Origin: an uncultured Erysipelotrichaceae bacterium | GTDB lineage: Bacteria; Bacillota_I; Bacilli_A; RFN20; CAG-826 | Direction of reading: 5' to 3' | DNA length: 27,668 nt | Assembly: GCA_947303755.1 (NCBI GenBank) | Contig: CAMYZF010000007.1 | Location: forward strand, 1-27,668 | Shown here: positions 27,184 to 27,668 of the stretch, piece by piece | Numbering within the stretch: the stretch's first letter is position 1 | Layout of the letters: the number at the start of each line of letters is the position of its first letter | Position numbers and translations under genes: made by a program | Notes under the pieces: model-generated | Told to the model about the DNA's origin: nothing | The model's database searches: none | Seen by the model: only the letters and a program-made list of their open reading frames with translations

Positions 27184-27212
27184 TTGCATTTCGGCAACAA
27201 TTGTGTTATAGT
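27184..27212 (+). promoter_or_regulatory. sigma-A promoter of the integrase gene
   Basis: TTGCAT (27184-27189), 17-bp spacer, TATAGT (27207-27212). The -35 overlaps an inverted TTGC-GCAA (27185-27197), a possible operator. The predicted start near 27219 excludes the in-frame ATG at 27217 as a start codon. Confidence 0.65.
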
Positions 27213-27261
27213 GGCAATGGTGGAGTATGTCAAACTTAACAAAGTTTTGGAGGTGTTTTTG

Positions 27262-27668
27262 TTGAAAATACCGGAACCGAAAAAGCTCCCATCCGGTAGT
27301 TGGCGTATTCAGATTCAGGTCAATGGCCAGAAATATAGTATCACAGATAAAGACAAGAAAATTGTCAAACAAAGGGCTAAAGAGATCTACGCCGGAGCAA
27401 AAGTTGAAAAAGCTGTTCCCTTAACCGTAAAGCAAGCGATGGAAGCACAAATATCATTGAAGAAAGAAGTGCTATCTCCATCCACGATTCTTGGATACAC
27501 CAGGTATAAAGAAAACTATCTGCAATCTATCATGAGTAAAAATATCATGAAGCTTACTCAAGAGGACGTGCAGATAGCCGTAAACGCCGATGCTAAAAGA
27601 GGAGTCAGCCCTAAGACAATTCGCAATGCCCATGGCTTTCTTACTTCCATTTTGAATTTTTACAGACC
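27262..27668 (+). CDS. int: tyrosine integrase, N-terminal part (cut by window end)
   Basis: 135 codons are visible. The beginning KLPSGSWRIQIQVNGQKYSI is the arm-type DNA-binding domain (AP2-like three-stranded sheet). TVKQAMEAQISLKKEVLSPS, then TILGYTRYKENYLQSI and SPKTIRNAHGFLTSILNF, form the SAM-like core-binding domain of phage tyrosine recombinases. The catalytic domain lies beyond the window. TTG at 27262 is chosen because GGAGG lies 8 nt before it; an upstream ATG (27217) is at the predicted transcript start. It is the only rightward gene, as expected at the lysogeny end of a temperate phage. The attachment site is not visible. Confidence 0.88.
   Translation, partial: MKIPEPKKLPSGSWRIQIQVNGQKYSITDKDKKIVKQRAKEIYAGAKVEKAVPLTVKQAMEAQISLKKEVLSPSTILGYTRYKENYLQSIMSKNIMKLTQEDVQIAVNADAKRGVSPKTIRNAHGFLTSILNFYR

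Noticed and set aside
27217..27261. Upstream in-frame ATG as the integrase start
   Set aside because: It coincides with the predicted transcription start and has no ribosome site, while TTG at 27262 has GGAGG at the right distance.

Overview
The window looks like the early/replication half of a temperate tailed phage or prophage of a low-GC Gram-positive host, most likely a gut Clostridia (Lachnospiraceae/Oscillospiraceae type). The evidence is AT-rich DNA, strong AGGAGG-type ribosome sites, a dense set of small phage genes (DUF3310, DUF6353-like proteins, zinc ribbons), phage replication genes, and a tyrosine integrase at the right edge. Almost everything is transcribed leftward (minus strand); only the integrase, cut by the window end, runs rightward.

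Layout from right to left, in the direction of transcription. (1) 26.85-27.67 kb: a switch region with divergent promoters, a Cro-like HTH gene and the integrase start. (2) 21.4-26.85 kb: an accessory region of about 17 small genes, mostly single-gene cassettes. Each usually has its own promoter of a new-looking type (TCGCA, exactly 14 bp, TATAAT-like -10) and a terminator that runs straight into the next promoter, often with the stop codon in the terminator loop. One cassette carries no gene but a structured RNA of about 130 nt. (3) 14.07-21.4 kb: a tightly packed operon of small proteins, zinc ribbons, membrane peptides, a ThyX-like protein, DUF3310 and two DUF6353-like membrane proteins. 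(4) 9.7-14.0 kb: a membrane-protein operon with a third DUF6353-like protein. (5) 9.54-9.71 kb: an AT-rich imperfect inverted repeat, a candidate origin or regulatory site. (6) 3.0-9.54 kb: the replication module, with a 1267-aa protein joining SF3 helicase, AEP primase-polymerase and family B DNA polymerase, then an SSB-like protein, an SF2 helicase, a VRR-NUC nuclease and a RecB-like PD-(D/E)XK nuclease. (7) 0.07-3.0 kb: a 751-aa protein with the RNA polymerase signature DFDGD (YonO-like single-chain polymerase), apparently separated by a -1 frameshift from its C-terminal HTH segment, then a small conserved phage protein.

How it may work together (inference): host RNA polymerase, probably helped by a phage factor that reads TCGCA near -29, fires the 17 dispersed promoters. 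The phage replicates with the fused helicase-primase-polymerase plus SSB, helicase and nucleases. The YonO-like polymerase may serve a later gene set. A strand-specific octamer, AAATAT(A/C)A, occurs about 47 times on the plus strand and was not found on the other strand by hand count; its role is unknown.
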